From positions 124,001-188,000 of the forward strand of contig NZ_OCTQ01000004.1 in the NCBI RefSeq assembly GCF_900232905.1: a DNA stretch of 64,000 bases, in the 5' to 3' direction. Positions 27,374-36,222 of the stretch are shown here, one piece after another. Numbering within the stretch: position 1 is the stretch's first letter; each line of letters begins with the position of its first letter. Position numbers and translations under genes: made by a program. Origin of the DNA: Miniphocaeibacter massiliensis. GTDB taxonomy: Bacteria; Bacillota; Clostridia; Tissierellales; Peptoniphilaceae. A model generated the notes under the pieces. It saw only the letters and a list, made by a program, of their open reading frames with translations, was not told the origin of the DNA and did not search any database.

Positions 27374-28033
27374 TTAATGATTTTCCTTATTAAACTCTTT
27401 AATTTTCTGTAATGCTTCTATGAATACCTCCTTATTTTGTTTTCCTGGAGCGCCGTATCTATCTTCAAATATAAAGAATGGAACGGATTTTACTTGGTAC
27501 TGAAAAGCATCATATTTATCTTTTGCAATTTCATCTTCAAATTTATCAGTTTTTAAAACTTCTTCCGCTTCTCTAATATCTAAACCAACTTTTTCTACCA
27601 TTTCTACTAATTGCTCATCACTATTTAAATTTGCTCCATTAGTAAAATACATTTGCATCACCATATCTACAAATTCTTTTTGTTTTCCTTTTATAGATGC
27701 ATATTTTGTTAATTTATGTGCTTTTTTAGTATTTGCAGTAAGCATAATATCATAGTTATAATCTAATCCTATGTCTTTTGCTTGTTCCTCTATTTCTTTA
27801 ATTTCTGCTATTGTTATTTCTATTGGTTTTTCTGAATTTTCTACTATCGAATCATATTTTGTTTTGTGGTTATCTATCTTTGCATTTTCGTCTAATTGAT
27901 ATGTCTTAAAATTAATTTCGACCTGATCTTCCATCTTCAATTCTCTTATAGCATTATAAAGATTTGTTTTTCCCATATAACAAAATGGACAAACATAATC
28001 TGAATATATGTCTATTTTTATTTTTTTATTCAT
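27374..28033 (-). CDS. DsbA-family oxidoreductase (FrnE-like)
   Basis: This is a thioredoxin-fold disulfide oxidoreductase of 219 residues. The active site is CPFC (Cys15-Cys18) in IYSDYVCPFCYMG. The helical insertion domain holds the usual LTANTKKAHKLTKYA and YFTNGANLNSDEQLVE blocks. The cis-Pro loop is KSVPFFIFEDRY. FrnE-type members are cytoplasmic, and no signal peptide is present here. It probably acts in stress-related thiol chemistry. GGGGATAG precedes the ATG. Confidence 0.9.
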   Translation of the reverse strand: MNKKIKIDIYSDYVCPFCYMGKTNLYNAIRELKMEDQVEINFKTYQLDENAKIDNHKTKYDSIVENSEKPIEITIAEIKEIEEQAKDIGLDYNYDIMLTANTKKAHKLTKYASIKGKQKEFVDMVMQMYFTNGANLNSDEQLVEMVEKVGLDIREAEEVLKTDKFEDEIAKDKYDAFQYQVKSVPFFIFEDRYGAPGKQNKEVFIEALQKIKEFNKENH

Positions 28034-28068
28034 AAATCTATCCCCTACCCAAAAATTTATCTACTCTA

Positions 28069-28335
28069 CTATTCTCTTTCCTCTATGGTTACAAAAATTG
28101 TATCTCCCGGTTGTTTATTTAACTTTTTTCTAATATCTTTTTTTATTCCTATTATGTGATTTACTGTCTTCATTCTTACTAAACTTCCATCATATGGTTC
28201 TCCGTCAAATGTGGCATGTACTTTAACTCTTCCCTTTCCAAATTCTTTTTTTACATCATATGGAAATTCTACATATGCACCATCTATGTCCGGAACTTTT
28301 CTTATTACTGCTTCAAATTCATATTTGTTTTTCAA
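28069..28335 (-). CDS. DUF1905 domain protein
   Basis: This is a small beta-barrel-type protein of 88 residues, DUF1905, function unknown. The block GAYVEFPYDVKKEFGKGRVKVHATFDG and the C-terminal GDTIFVTIEERE are recognisable. The start codon is TTG at 28335, eight bases after GGAGG. It probably shares an operon with the DsbA-like gene 35 bases downstream. Confidence 0.82.
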   Translation of the reverse strand: MKNKYEFEAVIRKVPDIDGAYVEFPYDVKKEFGKGRVKVHATFDGEPYDGSLVRMKTVNHIIGIKKDIRKKLNKQPGDTIFVTIEERE

Positions 28336-28509
28336 AATTTTATCCTCCTTATTTTAATTTACATCTTCTTTAAGTATAAATATCCTTATTATATATTTTG
28401 AAACTTTAATAATTATCTTAATGATTATAATAGTTTTACTTTAATAGACCATTTCAATAAAATACTTTTTAATATATTTTTGTGAAAACTTTTTCTTTGT
28501 GATGTTTTA

Positions 28510-28518
28510 TGATATAAT
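28510..28518 (+). promoter_or_regulatory. extended -10 promoter of ndk
   Basis: TGATATAAT lies 30 bases before the ndk start. The surrounding stretch matches the promoter elements at 5298 and 42543. The remainder of the gap 28336-28509 shows nothing further. Confidence 0.55.
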
Positions 28519-28547
28519 TACAAAAAATATTAGTTAGGAGAATTTAA

Positions 28548-28949
28548 ATGGAAAAGTCTTTAGTGTTAATTAAACCAGATGCGGTTGAAAGAAATATAAT
28601 TGGAAATATAATTAATTTTTATGAGGAAAACAGCTTAAAAGTAACTGATATGAAGATGATATCAGCTTCAAGAGAAGTCGCTGAAAAACATTATTCAAAT
28701 ATTGCAGATAAACCATTTTTTGGCGAGGTTTTAGATTATATTACTAGAAGTCCAATAGTAGCTTTAATTGTAGAGGGTGAAAACGCTATCTCAAAAGTGA
28801 GATACATAAATGGTCCTACAAATCCTGAACAAGCTCCCAAAAATACAATTCGTGGAATTTACGGAAAGGATGTTCAAGAAAATTCTGTCCATGCTTCAGA
28901 TTCCATGGAAAATGCAAATAGAGAAATAATTATATGGTTCGGGAAGTAA
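28548..28949 (+). CDS. ndk: nucleoside diphosphate kinase
   Basis: This enzyme transfers the gamma phosphate between nucleoside triphosphates and diphosphates. LIKPDAVERN at the start and the active-site His115 in ENSVHASDSME are diagnostic. The length of 133 residues is normal. The ribosome binding site is TTAGGAG. The acetyltransferase gene follows after 3 bases. Confidence 0.95.
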   Translation: MEKSLVLIKPDAVERNIIGNIINFYEENSLKVTDMKMISASREVAEKHYSNIADKPFFGEVLDYITRSPIVALIVEGENAISKVRYINGPTNPEQAPKNTIRGIYGKDVQENSVHASDSMENANREIIIWFGK

Positions 28950-28952
28950 CCT

Positions 28953-29399
28953 GTGGATTTTGTAGAAGTTGCAAATAATGAAAAGTTAGATTATTTAGAT
29001 TTATTGTTGACTGCCGATGAACAAAAAGATATGATTTTAAAATATTTGTACAGAGGTAAAATGTTCGCTTTATATGACCATGATTTAAAAGCTGTTTCTG
29101 TAATTACAAAAGAGGATGATGAAATATTCGAAATAAAAAACATTGCAGTTGTACCTAAATATTATAAATTAGGGTATGGTACAAAAATTATGGAACATAT
29201 TTTAAATTTTTATAAAGATTTAGGGTCTGTAATATATGTTGGCACCGGTAGTAGCAAACAAACTCTTTCTTTTTATACTAAATGTGAATTTACATATTCC
29301 CATGTAGTTAAAAATTTTTTTATAGATAATTACAATTTACCAATATTTGAAGAAGGCAAACAATTAATAGATATGATTTATTTAAAAAGGAATTTATAA
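28953..29399 (+). CDS. GNAT family N-acetyltransferase
   Basis: This is an acetyl-CoA-dependent acetyltransferase of unknown substrate, 148 residues. The coenzyme A loop is VVPKYYKLGYGTKIM (Q/R-x-x-G-x-G/A pattern with Gly-Tyr-Gly). The C-terminal GTGSSKQTLSFYTKCEFTYSHV fits the SxxxxxFYxKxGF pattern. The start is GTG at 28953 with a weak GGGAAG site, so translation probably depends on coupling to ndk. Confidence 0.87.
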   Translation: MDFVEVANNEKLDYLDLLLTADEQKDMILKYLYRGKMFALYDHDLKAVSVITKEDDEIFEIKNIAVVPKYYKLGYGTKIMEHILNFYKDLGSVIYVGTGSSKQTLSFYTKCEFTYSHVVKNFFIDNYNLPIFEEGKQLIDMIYLKRNL

Positions 29400-29400
29400 A

Positions 29401-29434
29401 AAGGTCTTAAACATTCATAGTTTAAGACCTTTTT
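29401..29434 (+). terminator. terminator of the ndk-acetyltransferase unit
   Basis: AAGGTCTTAAAC pairs with GTTTAAGACCTTTTT directly after the stop codon. It may also serve the convergent gene ending at 29438. Confidence 0.88.
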
Positions 29435-29437
29435 GTT

Positions 29438-30142
29438 TTACAATAGTGCTGCTAGAGGATGATATACTAAGAATCCTCCTATTATTGTAGTAACTGCTGG
29501 TGCTAGTATTTTAGACCATTTATTCATTTTATCTTTAATAAATTTATACAATTTATCAAACTTATCTTGAGCTTTTACATAAATAAAGTACATGATTATC
29601 AATGGCATTGAATAAATTATGTTGTATATTACAAGTATTATTAATAATGTCCCTAAACTTAGACTGTAATTAAATAAAATTGTTAAAAATGCAAAGTATG
29701 GTAATGCTGTTGTCAATTCTGAAATAGTAGCTATTATTCCTAATACTGTTAATGATAATGGTGATACTGATTTTATTTTTTTTGCAATAGCATTTTTTTC
29801 ATCATTTTCACTTTCTTGTGGCTCCATCTTCTTTATTCTACTTTTAAATATTAAATATATTGTGGATATCAAAAATAAAATTCCTATTATAAATTCTGCT
29901 ATATATATTCCTGTACCAAATTTAGAAGTCAGGCTTTTCATAAATTCGCTTATAACCGATACTAATCCGTAATATGCTAATAATCCACCTATAAAGTTTG
30001 TTACACCAATAGCTACTATGAAATACCAGATATGTTTAGCTTTCTTTACCATACCTTGTAAAACAAATTGTTGAGTGATAGCTATTGGATTGATACTGTC
30101 TGCAGCACTAGTCATTACTGTCATTAAAAGTAAATTAATCAT
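29438..30142 (-). CDS. GAP/SfLAP-type membrane transporter under a ykkC riboswitch
   Basis: This is a membrane protein of 234 residues with six predicted helices, in the GAP/SfLAP (sulfolipid-1-addressing protein) group within the LysE-like exporters. It opens MINLLLMTVMTSAADSINP, and the SINP motif near helix 1 is typical. GVTNFIGGLLAYYG and LGIIATISELTTALPYFAFL follow. A charged loop (~residues 100-130) divides the two halves. The start is the ATG at 30142 behind GGAGG; a longer frame upstream runs into the riboswitch and is not credible. The ligand of the riboswitch suggests guanidine export (inference). It is the only gene of its transcript. Confidence 0.85.
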   Translation of the reverse strand: MINLLLMTVMTSAADSINPIAITQQFVLQGMVKKAKHIWYFIVAIGVTNFIGGLLAYYGLVSVISEFMKSLTSKFGTGIYIAEFIIGILFLISTIYLIFKSRIKKMEPQESENDEKNAIAKKIKSVSPLSLTVLGIIATISELTTALPYFAFLTILFNYSLSLGTLLIILVIYNIIYSMPLIIMYFIYVKAQDKFDKLYKFIKDKMNKWSKILAPAVTTIIGGFLVYHPLAALL

Positions 30143-30160
30143 AATTTCCTCCTTTATAAT

Positions 30161-30197
30161 AAAAAAATAAAGCCCTGGAGTTATTAACTCCAAGGCT
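30161..30197 (-). terminator. riboswitch expression-platform terminator
   Basis: AGCCTTGGAGT pairs with ACTCCAGGGCT and is followed on the minus strand by a TTATTTTTTT run. The left arm overlaps the conserved 3' end of the aptamer, so ligand binding should stop terminator formation and switch the gene on. Confidence 0.85.
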
Positions 30198-30278
30198 TTT
30201 ATCCTTCCGTGTACATATCTATAAGATATGCGTCTTCTCTTGGACCTGACCAATATATAATTGCGGAACCCTAGAAAA
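30182..30278 (-). ncRNA. guanidine-I (ykkC subtype 1) riboswitch aptamer
   Basis: On the minus strand the conserved ykkC blocks appear in order: CTAGGGTTCCG (30264-30274), GGTCAGGTCCAAGAG (ending near 30237), ACACGG (30207-30212) and GGATAAAAGCC (30194-30204). GGGTTCCG together with GGTCC-A-AGAG resembles the guanidine class rather than the ppGpp subtype, where I recall GGGATCCA. The class assignment is from memory of the consensus. A terminator platform and the SfLAP gene follow. Confidence 0.88.
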
Positions 30279-30301
30279 CTTTTAAATATTTAATTGACTA
30301 A

Positions 30302-30330
30302 ATGATAGCACAGTTTTTTTAAGGTGTCAA
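30302..30330 (-). promoter_or_regulatory. promoter of the riboswitch transcript
   Basis: TTGACA (30325-30330) and TATCAT (30302-30307) on the minus strand are 17 bases apart. Transcription would begin near 30295, just before the aptamer. Confidence 0.82.
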
Positions 30331-30331
30331 A

Positions 30332-30646
30332 TTATATCCCCATTATTTGTATAATAACAAACATGGTTACTACCCCCGATATTATAGTTTGAGCTATGCT
30401 TTTTCTAAAATACGATACTAAAAAACATACTCCTATTGAAATTACTGAAGGTAAAATTAATTCTTTTTCCATTGTTAATACACTTCTAGTTATTAATATT
30501 GCAAGGCTTGAAAATGGTATTATATTCAAAAATTCTACTACTTCTCTTTTTATATTTTTACCTTTTAGAAATATTAGTGTAATTATTTTAGGTCCACTTG
30601 TAAGGATTGCACATAGTATTATTAATATAAAGTATTCACTTTTCAT
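30332..30646 (-). CDS. azlD: AzlD-family branched-chain amino acid export subunit
   Basis: This is the small membrane subunit of an AzlCD exporter for branched-chain amino acids or analogues. It has 104 residues and four predicted helices. ILTSGPKIITLIFLKG and the central FLNIIPFSSLAILITRS match AzlD. The start overlaps the azlC stop (TAATG pattern), so the two are coupled. The importer for the same amino acids lies at 43475-48090. Confidence 0.9.
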   Translation of the reverse strand: MKSEYFILIILCAILTSGPKIITLIFLKGKNIKREVVEFLNIIPFSSLAILITRSVLTMEKELILPSVISIGVCFLVSYFRKSIAQTIISGVVTMFVIIQIMGI

Positions 30647-31347
30647 TAAATTACACCCTTCCTTATTAAGACATATCCTATAAAACTAGAGAGTAATATT
30701 CCCACAACTATATCCCATCCTGTTGGGATTATTTTTGTAATATAAATTATCCCATAAATTGTTCCCGCCATTATTGAAAGTACTATTCCTCTTGTATTTT
30801 TCTTCAAAGAAGGAACTAATAGAGCTACGAACATAGCCGGAAGTCCTATTCCTAAGCTAATAGTCAACTTTTCTGGCAAAATATCTCCTATTATATAACC
30901 TACTACTGAAAAGCCTACCCAAAATAAATAGGGTATTATTTCAACAAATAAAGAATAAACTGTTGTAAGTTTCTTTTTTGTAAAGGAAAGCATCGAAAAT
31001 GATTCGTCAGTTAGTAAAAGCCCTAATATAGGAATTGCTTTTTTATCTATTTTATCTGTCTTTACTCCTAATGATGTCGCCATAACCAAAAGTCTTAAAT
31101 TAAGTAAAAATACCGATATTGCTATCCCTATTACTGGCACACCTGCCATTATTAATTCTATCGCCATAAACTGAGAAGCTCCTGCATATAATACTGCTGA
31201 AAATAAAAATGTATCTAGTAATGTCAAATTTGAGTTTTTTGCAAGTAATCCAAATGCTATAGCTATTGATATGTATCCTATTCCAACTGGTAAGGATATC
31301 TTTAACGCTTCTTTTATCTCTTTCTTAAATTTATATATTTTTACCAA
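30646..31347 (-). CDS. azlC: AzlC-family branched-chain amino acid exporter
   Basis: This is the large membrane subunit of the AzlCD exporter, 233 residues. GIGYISIAIAFGLLAKNSNLTLL, then SAVLYAGASQFMAIELI and TDESFSMLSF, are diagnostic of AzlC. The likely start is TTG at 31347, but the AGGGG purine run touches it directly, so the true start is uncertain (an ATA codon nine bases on is better spaced). The Rieske gene ends 17 bases upstream and the genes are probably cotranscribed. Confidence 0.9.
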   Translation of the reverse strand: MVKIYKFKKEIKEALKISLPVGIGYISIAIAFGLLAKNSNLTLLDTFLFSAVLYAGASQFMAIELIMAGVPVIGIAISVFLLNLRLLVMATSLGVKTDKIDKKAIPILGLLLTDESFSMLSFTKKKLTTVYSLFVEIIPYLFWVGFSVVGYIIGDILPEKLTISLGIGLPAMFVALLVPSLKKNTRGIVLSIMAGTIYGIIYITKIIPTGWDIVVGILLSSFIGYVLIRKGVI

Positions 31348-31364
31348 CCCCTATAATATAACCT

Positions 31365-32348
31365 TTAACTTTCAATATCATTTTTCTTTATGTTTTTTAA
31401 CTCTTCTCTTCTTTTTCTATATTCTATTATCGGCTTATCTCCTACCAATAACTTTTCTCCTACTTTTAAACCAGATGCCTTCGGTTTTTGTGTTATTACA
31501 ACTCTTTTGTCCTGTTTTTGTACTATATTATTAGCAAACTTTCCAAACCATGATATTATGCTGTCTACTATTCCTATTCCCGTTATAGAGTTGTAAAATC
31601 TTAAATATAATTTCGTGTTAGAATCATCTATTGGAGCAAAAAATATCATTATTAATATTTTGTCTGATACGTGGTTAAGCCATATATTTGGATATTTAAA
31701 CGTCAAGTTTGTATCTTTTATAATACTTTCTTCTGGTTTTAAAGGTTGTTGTCCATTGTCTAAATCGTTATTTGCACTTGTTTGTAATGTATTTTCGTCT
31801 ATCCACGTTACTTTTGGTCCATTTACAAGTGTCTTATTTCCTCTACCTATTGTATTATGATGTACAAATGGCAAGTGAATAGTGTCTAATTGATTCTCTA
31901 TAACCCTTGAATAATGAGCATTCCAAACGTCAGTTTTTTCTTTCATTTTTAAGTTGCTGTTTCTTATAACTTCAAAGTGTGGAGGTTGAATTGTAGGTTC
32001 TTCATCACCATACCAAATGAATATAATACCATCTTGTTCTACAACTTGATAAGATTTAACCTTAAATCTATTAAGGCTCTTTTGAAATGCTTTTCCCTCT
32101 GCTGGAATATATTTGCTACTTCCATCTCCTGCAAATTCTATTCCGTGAAACGGACATTGTATACAGTTATTTACTTTCTTTCCTTTACTAAGAGCAGCTC
32201 CTCTGTGACAACATTTATCTTCTAATACTTTCACTTTACCATTTTCTCTATACAGTACTAATTCTAAATTTAACCTCTTTAAACCTAATACTTTATCATT
32301 TTTTACTTCTTTTGAAGATGCTATTGCATACCATTGATTTAATATCAC
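31365..32348 (-). CDS. Rieske-type ring-hydroxylating oxygenase
   Basis: This is a non-heme iron oxygenase with an N-terminal Rieske 2Fe-2S domain: Cys46-x-His48 (CCHRG) and Cys65-x2-His68 (CPFHGIEF). The catalytic domain shows the mononuclear iron site DTIHLPFVHHNTIG. The C-terminal PIIEYRKRREEL block resembles the pheophorbide-oxygenase/VanA-like group. Its 327 residues are slightly short. The start is GTG at 32348 after GGGGG. No reductase or ferredoxin partner is adjacent. An oxygen-using enzyme is surprising in a probable anaerobe, and the substrate is unknown. Confidence 0.85.
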   Translation of the reverse strand: MILNQWYAIASSKEVKNDKVLGLKRLNLELVLYRENGKVKVLEDKCCHRGAALSKGKKVNNCIQCPFHGIEFAGDGSSKYIPAEGKAFQKSLNRFKVKSYQVVEQDGIIFIWYGDEEPTIQPPHFEVIRNSNLKMKEKTDVWNAHYSRVIENQLDTIHLPFVHHNTIGRGNKTLVNGPKVTWIDENTLQTSANNDLDNGQQPLKPEESIIKDTNLTFKYPNIWLNHVSDKILIMIFFAPIDDSNTKLYLRFYNSITGIGIVDSIISWFGKFANNIVQKQDKRVVITQKPKASGLKVGEKLLVGDKPIIEYRKRREELKNIKKNDIES

Positions 32349-32390
32349 TGAATGCCCCCATTCTTTTTAATTGAAATTCCATATAAAACA

Positions 32391-32412
32391 AAAGCATGGT
32401 TTCCCATGCTTT
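32391..32412 (-). terminator. terminator of the dnaX-ebfC-recR operon
   Basis: AAAGCATGG pairs with CCATGCTTTTT and touches the recR stop codon at 32413. Confidence 0.8.
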
Positions 32413-33012
32413 TTAAATTTCTCTTCTATCTTCTAACGCCTTGTAAATAGACATTTCATCAAAGTATTCTAAACTAACACCTATGGGAACTCCATTTGCA
32501 ATTTTAGACACTTTTACACCTAAAGGCTTTAATATTTCTGACAGAAAGTTTATTGTAAAATCTCCATCTACAGTTGGTGATAATGATAGTATAACTTCTT
32601 CTATTCCTCCAGCTTTTACTCTTTCTATAAGTCTTTCAATATTTAAATCTTCTGGACCTATGTCTGACATTGGAGAAATTAAACCATTTAAGACATGATA
32701 TTGACCTTTGTACTCTCTAGTTTTTTCTAAAGAAACTATATTTGAACTATCTTCTACTACAACTATTGTAGTTTTATCTCTACTGTCGTCTGCACAAATG
32801 TCACAAATTTCTAAGTCAGTTAAATTGCCACAATTACTACAGTTGTGTATTTTTTCTTTTACTGACAGTAAAGCATCAACTAAACTTTGGACTTTTGCCT
32901 TGTCCATATCTACAATTTTAAAAGCTAATCTTTTTGCAGACTTTCTTCCAATTGTAGGTAAGCTAGATAGTTCTACTATCAAATTTTCTATTGGCTTTGG
33001 ATATAATCCCAT
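32413..33012 (-). CDS. recR: recombination mediator RecR
   Basis: RecR helps load RecA at gaps together with RecF and RecO. Its 199 residues are standard. There is a helix-hairpin-helix near LPTIGRKSAKRLAFK, a C4 zinc finger CSNCGNLTDLEICDIC (~residues 57-72) and a Toprim domain with VVEDSSNIVSLEKT and LSPTVDGDFT. It is last in the operon with dnaX and ebfC, the common order in bacteria. Confidence 0.97.
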   Translation of the reverse strand: MGLYPKPIENLIVELSSLPTIGRKSAKRLAFKIVDMDKAKVQSLVDALLSVKEKIHNCSNCGNLTDLEICDICADDSRDKTTIVVVEDSSNIVSLEKTREYKGQYHVLNGLISPMSDIGPEDLNIERLIERVKAGGIEEVILSLSPTVDGDFTINFLSEILKPLGVKVSKIANGVPIGVSLEYFDEMSIYKALEDRREI

Positions 33013-33023
33013 TTAATCACCTA

Positions 33024-33359
33024 CTAAAATAAGCCAGGAATGTTCATTCCTCCAGTGAATTTGCCCATTTCTTTCTCACTTGTTTCTGACACTTTACTAA
33101 GTGCATCGTTTACTGCTACTATAATTAAATCTTGTAACATTTCTACATCGTCAGGATCTACAACTTCTTGGTCTATATTAACAGATACTAATTCTTTTTT
33201 ACCGTTAACTGTTACTTCTATACTTCCACCACCAGCTGTTGCTGTAAATTCAGTTTCTTCAAGTTTTGCTTGAGCTTCCTCCATTTGTTTTTGCATTTTT
33301 TGCATTTGTTTCATCATATTATTCATGTTTGGCATTCCGCCTTTTGGAAATTTAGCCAT
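33024..33359 (-). CDS. ebfC: YbaB/EbfC nucleoid-associated protein
   Basis: This is a small DNA-binding protein of 111 residues. The N-terminal helix is rich in Met and Gln ([18 protein letters not shown]), followed by [24 protein letters not shown], which is diagnostic of the family. It sits between dnaX and recR, as is usual. A GGGGG site precedes the ATG. Confidence 0.95.
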   Translation of the reverse strand: MAKFPKGGMPNMNNMMKQMQKMQKQMEEAQAKLEETEFTATAGGGSIEVTVNGKKELVSVNIDQEVVDPDDVEMLQDLIIVAVNDALSKVSETSEKEMGKFTGGMNIPGLF

Positions 33360-33372
33360 AATTAAATACCCC

Positions 33373-35034
33373 CTATATAATTTCTATGTTTTCTTCACCA
33401 AATAAATCTTGAATTAATTTTAAATTCTGTTCTTTTCTACTTTGGTTTATTTCATTGTAATTCGATTCTACTGTAATGTAGACATCGTGTTCTTCGTCTA
33501 TAACTTCTTTTACTATATTCTTTATTATACCAATATTTGAACAAACTAGCTTCATAGAAGTGTCTTCTGTTCTAAATAGTATAACAAGCCTTTTCTTGTC
33601 GTCTATAAATCTGTATGTTGATTTTTTTATAAAACCTTTTAAAATTGGAGTTGGTAATTTTCCAACGATTTCTTCCCAATATTCAGTTTCTTTGTATTTG
33701 TCTAAACCTTCTTTTTCTTCAACTGCCTCTTCTTGCGAGGTTTCAGCTTCTTTTAATGGTTTATCTTCAGATCTCTTTTCTTTCTCTTCTAAAGTTTTTT
33801 CAACTTCTTTTTTAGAATCTTCTTTTATTGTAGCCTTTTTGTTTTCAGGCTCTTTGGATATTTTTTGTAAATCTTCAACTTTTAAATTAGATATCTTTTT
33901 TTCCAATTCTTTCACTTTATCTTCTAAAAAGTTTATTTTAGATTTAAAGCTATTGTAATTCACATAGTCTATTAACCTTGTAACTAGAAGCTCTCCTAGT
34001 ATAACAGGATTTTCTGTAGTCTTCAATTTTACTTCAAATTCCATTAATATATCTATGGACTCAACTATTTGATTTAATCCTATTAATTTTGCTTGTTCTT
34101 TATATTTTTCAATATATACACTACTAGCTTCAACATAATTTTCCAGTTTATTCTTTACCAAAAGCAAATTTCTATAGTGAAGTGATAAATCTTTAAATAT
34201 ATTTGCTATTACTTTGCCACTTGATACTTCTTCAAATCTTTCTAGCGTTTTGTCAAAATCTTTTGAAATAATAGCATCCACCAAAGTAAAAAGCTTGTCT
34301 TTATCTACTAAACCCAAATCTTCTTCTAAGTCTTTTACTGTAATTTTGACTTTACCCAGTGAAATAACTTGATCTAATGTACTTAGTGCATCCCTCATTG
34401 CTCCATCTGCTTCGTTAGCAATAATATTGACGGCTTCACTTTCTATTTCAATGTTCAAGTCTTTTGTTATATTCAAAATATTTTCTTTTATGAATTCAGT
34501 ATCTAACCTTTTAAATTCATATCTTTGACACCTTGAAAGAATTGTTTGTGGAATTTTTTCAATTTCTGTAGTTGCTAAAATGAATACTAAATGTTTTGGT
34601 GGCTCTTCCATTATTTTTAAAAGAGCATTAAAACCTTCATTTGTAATCATATGTGCTTCATCTATTATATAGACTTTGTATTTTAAATTTGCTGGTGGAT
34701 AAATTACCTTATCCCTCAAATCTCTAATATCTTCTATACGTCTATTTGATGCTGCATCCATTTCAACTATGTCGAAAGTTTCTTCACTTAGTATGGTTTC
34801 ACAGTTTTCACACTCATTACAAGGTGAACCATCCTTTGGATTGAGACAGTTAATAGCTCTGGCAAATATTTTTGCACAACTTGTCTTACCTGTTCCTCTA
34901 GTACCTGAAAAGATATATGCATGACCTATTAAATTGTTTTTTACTTGATTTTTTAAAACCTCAGTAACTTGGCTCTGACCTAAAACTTCGTCAAAAGTTT
35001 TGGGTCGATATTCTCTATAAATAGCTTTACGCAA
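33373..35034 (-). CDS. dnaX: DNA polymerase III subunit gamma/tau
   Basis: This is the clamp-loader ATPase of the replisome, 553 residues. The opening [15 protein letters not shown], Walker [10 protein letters not shown], zinc-binding cysteines ([16 protein letters not shown]), Walker B IIDEAHM and sensor motif [19 protein letters not shown] are all present. A coiled, charged linker (Lys/Glu-rich, ~residues 355-430) precedes a tau-like C-terminal domain. The start is TTG at 35034 behind AAGGGGG. It heads the dnaX-ebfC-recR operon. Confidence 0.97.
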   Translation of the reverse strand: MRKAIYREYRPKTFDEVLGQSQVTEVLKNQVKNNLIGHAYIFSGTRGTGKTSCAKIFARAINCLNPKDGSPCNECENCETILSEETFDIVEMDAASNRRIEDIRDLRDKVIYPPANLKYKVYIIDEAHMITNEGFNALLKIMEEPPKHLVFILATTEIEKIPQTILSRCQRYEFKRLDTEFIKENILNITKDLNIEIESEAVNIIANEADGAMRDALSTLDQVISLGKVKITVKDLEEDLGLVDKDKLFTLVDAIISKDFDKTLERFEEVSSGKVIANIFKDLSLHYRNLLLVKNKLENYVEASSVYIEKYKEQAKLIGLNQIVESIDILMEFEVKLKTTENPVILGELLVTRLIDYVNYNSFKSKINFLEDKVKELEKKISNLKVEDLQKISKEPENKKATIKEDSKKEVEKTLEEKEKRSEDKPLKEAETSQEEAVEEKEGLDKYKETEYWEEIVGKLPTPILKGFIKKSTYRFIDDKKRLVILFRTEDTSMKLVCSNIGIIKNIVKEVIDEEHDVYITVESNYNEINQSRKEQNLKLIQDLFGEENIEII

Positions 35035-35064
35035 AAAACAACCCCCTTAATAACTTGCTTTATT

Positions 35065-35073
35065 ATTATATCA
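35065..35073 (-). promoter_or_regulatory. extended -10 promoter of the dnaX operon
   Basis: The minus strand reads TGATATAAT 31 bases before the dnaX start. The remaining gap to 35183 shows no RNA gene that I can recognise. Confidence 0.55.
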
Positions 35074-35183
35074 TAGGTAGTTAAATATTTTAATTCTATA
35101 ATCTTTTGTATTTTTATATGAATTATATATTCTTCACTAGAACTTTTCTATATTATTACTTATAATGATAGTAGGGTGATATT

Positions 35184-36194
35184 ATGGAAAAAAGAATACT
35201 TGGAAGAACAGGATATGAAGTATCTGTTATTGGTTTTGGGGGAATTCCTATTCAAAATGTAGATGAGAAAACTGCTATTAGTTTAGTTGAGGAAGCTCAT
35301 AAACAAGGAATTAACTTTATAGATACTGCAAGGGGATACAACGAAAGTGAAAAACTACTAGGAAAGGCTCTTGAAGTAGTAGGAAGAGATAAGTTTTACA
35401 TAGCTACTAAGTCCATGCAAAGAACTTATGAAGGAGTTCTTGAAGAATTAAAAACTAGTATGGAAAATTTGAAAGTTGACTACATAGATCTTTTTCAGTT
35501 TCACAATGTTAGTAAAGAACCTGAATTTGAAACAATTTTTAGTGAAAATGGCGCTTTAAAGGCTATTAAGGAAATGAAAGAAAAAGGCATAGTAAGAGAA
35601 ATAGGTGTTACTAGCCACAGTGTGGATATGTTAGATAAGCTAATAGATACTGATGAGTTCGCAACTATACAATTTCCTTACAATGCTGTCGAAGACCAAG
35701 CAACAAAGGCTTTTGCAAAAGCAAAAAAGAAAAATATTGGTGTAATTACTATGAAACCACTTGCTGGTGGTGCTATTCCTCTAGGTGAAATTTGTCTAAG
35801 GTACAATTTAGAAAATGAAAATGTAACTTTGGCTATTCCTGGAATGGATAGTATAGAACAAATAATTGAAAATACTAGTGTTGGAAATAATCCTAGGAAA
35901 CTTACTGACGAAGAAAAAGCTAAGTTGCAAGATACTATAAAAGATCTTGGAACAAACTTCTGTAGAAGATGTGGTTACTGTGCTCCTTGTTCTGTTGGTA
36001 TAGATATTCCTGCTAATTTCTTAATGGAAGGTTACTACTCAAGGTATGATTTAAAGGACTGGGCCATGACTAGATACAACTCTATGGAAAAAAATGCTAA
36101 AGACTGTATTCAGTGTGGAGATTGTGAACCAAGATGTCCTTATGATTTACCTATTATAAAAATGTTAGAACACGTTGCAGAAACATTGGTGTAA
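35184..36194 (+). CDS. aldo/keto reductase with C-terminal 4Fe-4S domain
   Basis: This NADPH-dependent oxidoreductase has 336 residues. The barrel shows the catalytic Asp and Tyr (FIDTARGYNESEKLLGKAL), Lys in YIATKSMQ and His in LFQFHNV. The last ~90 residues bear a ferredoxin-like part with CRRCGYCAPC and CIQCGDCEPRCP, as in the Fe-S AKR branch of anaerobes. The GGTGATATT leader has a modest ribosome binding site. It is transcribed alone and followed by a strong terminator. Confidence 0.92.
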   Translation: MEKRILGRTGYEVSVIGFGGIPIQNVDEKTAISLVEEAHKQGINFIDTARGYNESEKLLGKALEVVGRDKFYIATKSMQRTYEGVLEELKTSMENLKVDYIDLFQFHNVSKEPEFETIFSENGALKAIKEMKEKGIVREIGVTSHSVDMLDKLIDTDEFATIQFPYNAVEDQATKAFAKAKKKNIGVITMKPLAGGAIPLGEICLRYNLENENVTLAIPGMDSIEQIIENTSVGNNPRKLTDEEKAKLQDTIKDLGTNFCRRCGYCAPCSVGIDIPANFLMEGYYSRYDLKDWAMTRYNSMEKNAKDCIQCGDCEPRCPYDLPIIKMLEHVAETLV

Positions 36195-36222
36195 AAGAAG
36201 TCCTATTTTATAGGACTTTTTT
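36195..36222 (+). terminator. terminator of the aldo/keto reductase gene
   Basis: AAGTCCTAT pairs with ATAGGACTTTTTT directly after the stop codon. The gap 36223-36345 is AT-rich and shows nothing else. Confidence 0.87.

Noticed and set aside
33373-35034. Programmed frameshift in dnaX giving a short gamma form
   Set aside because: I saw no convincing slippery run with a stimulating hairpin in the linker region, so only the full-length product is reported.
22751-36222. Near-identical hairpins at 22751-22777 and 36195-36222 as copies of a mobile repeat
   Set aside because: Both sit directly behind genes and end in T runs, so they are better explained as similar terminators than as a dispersed repeat family.
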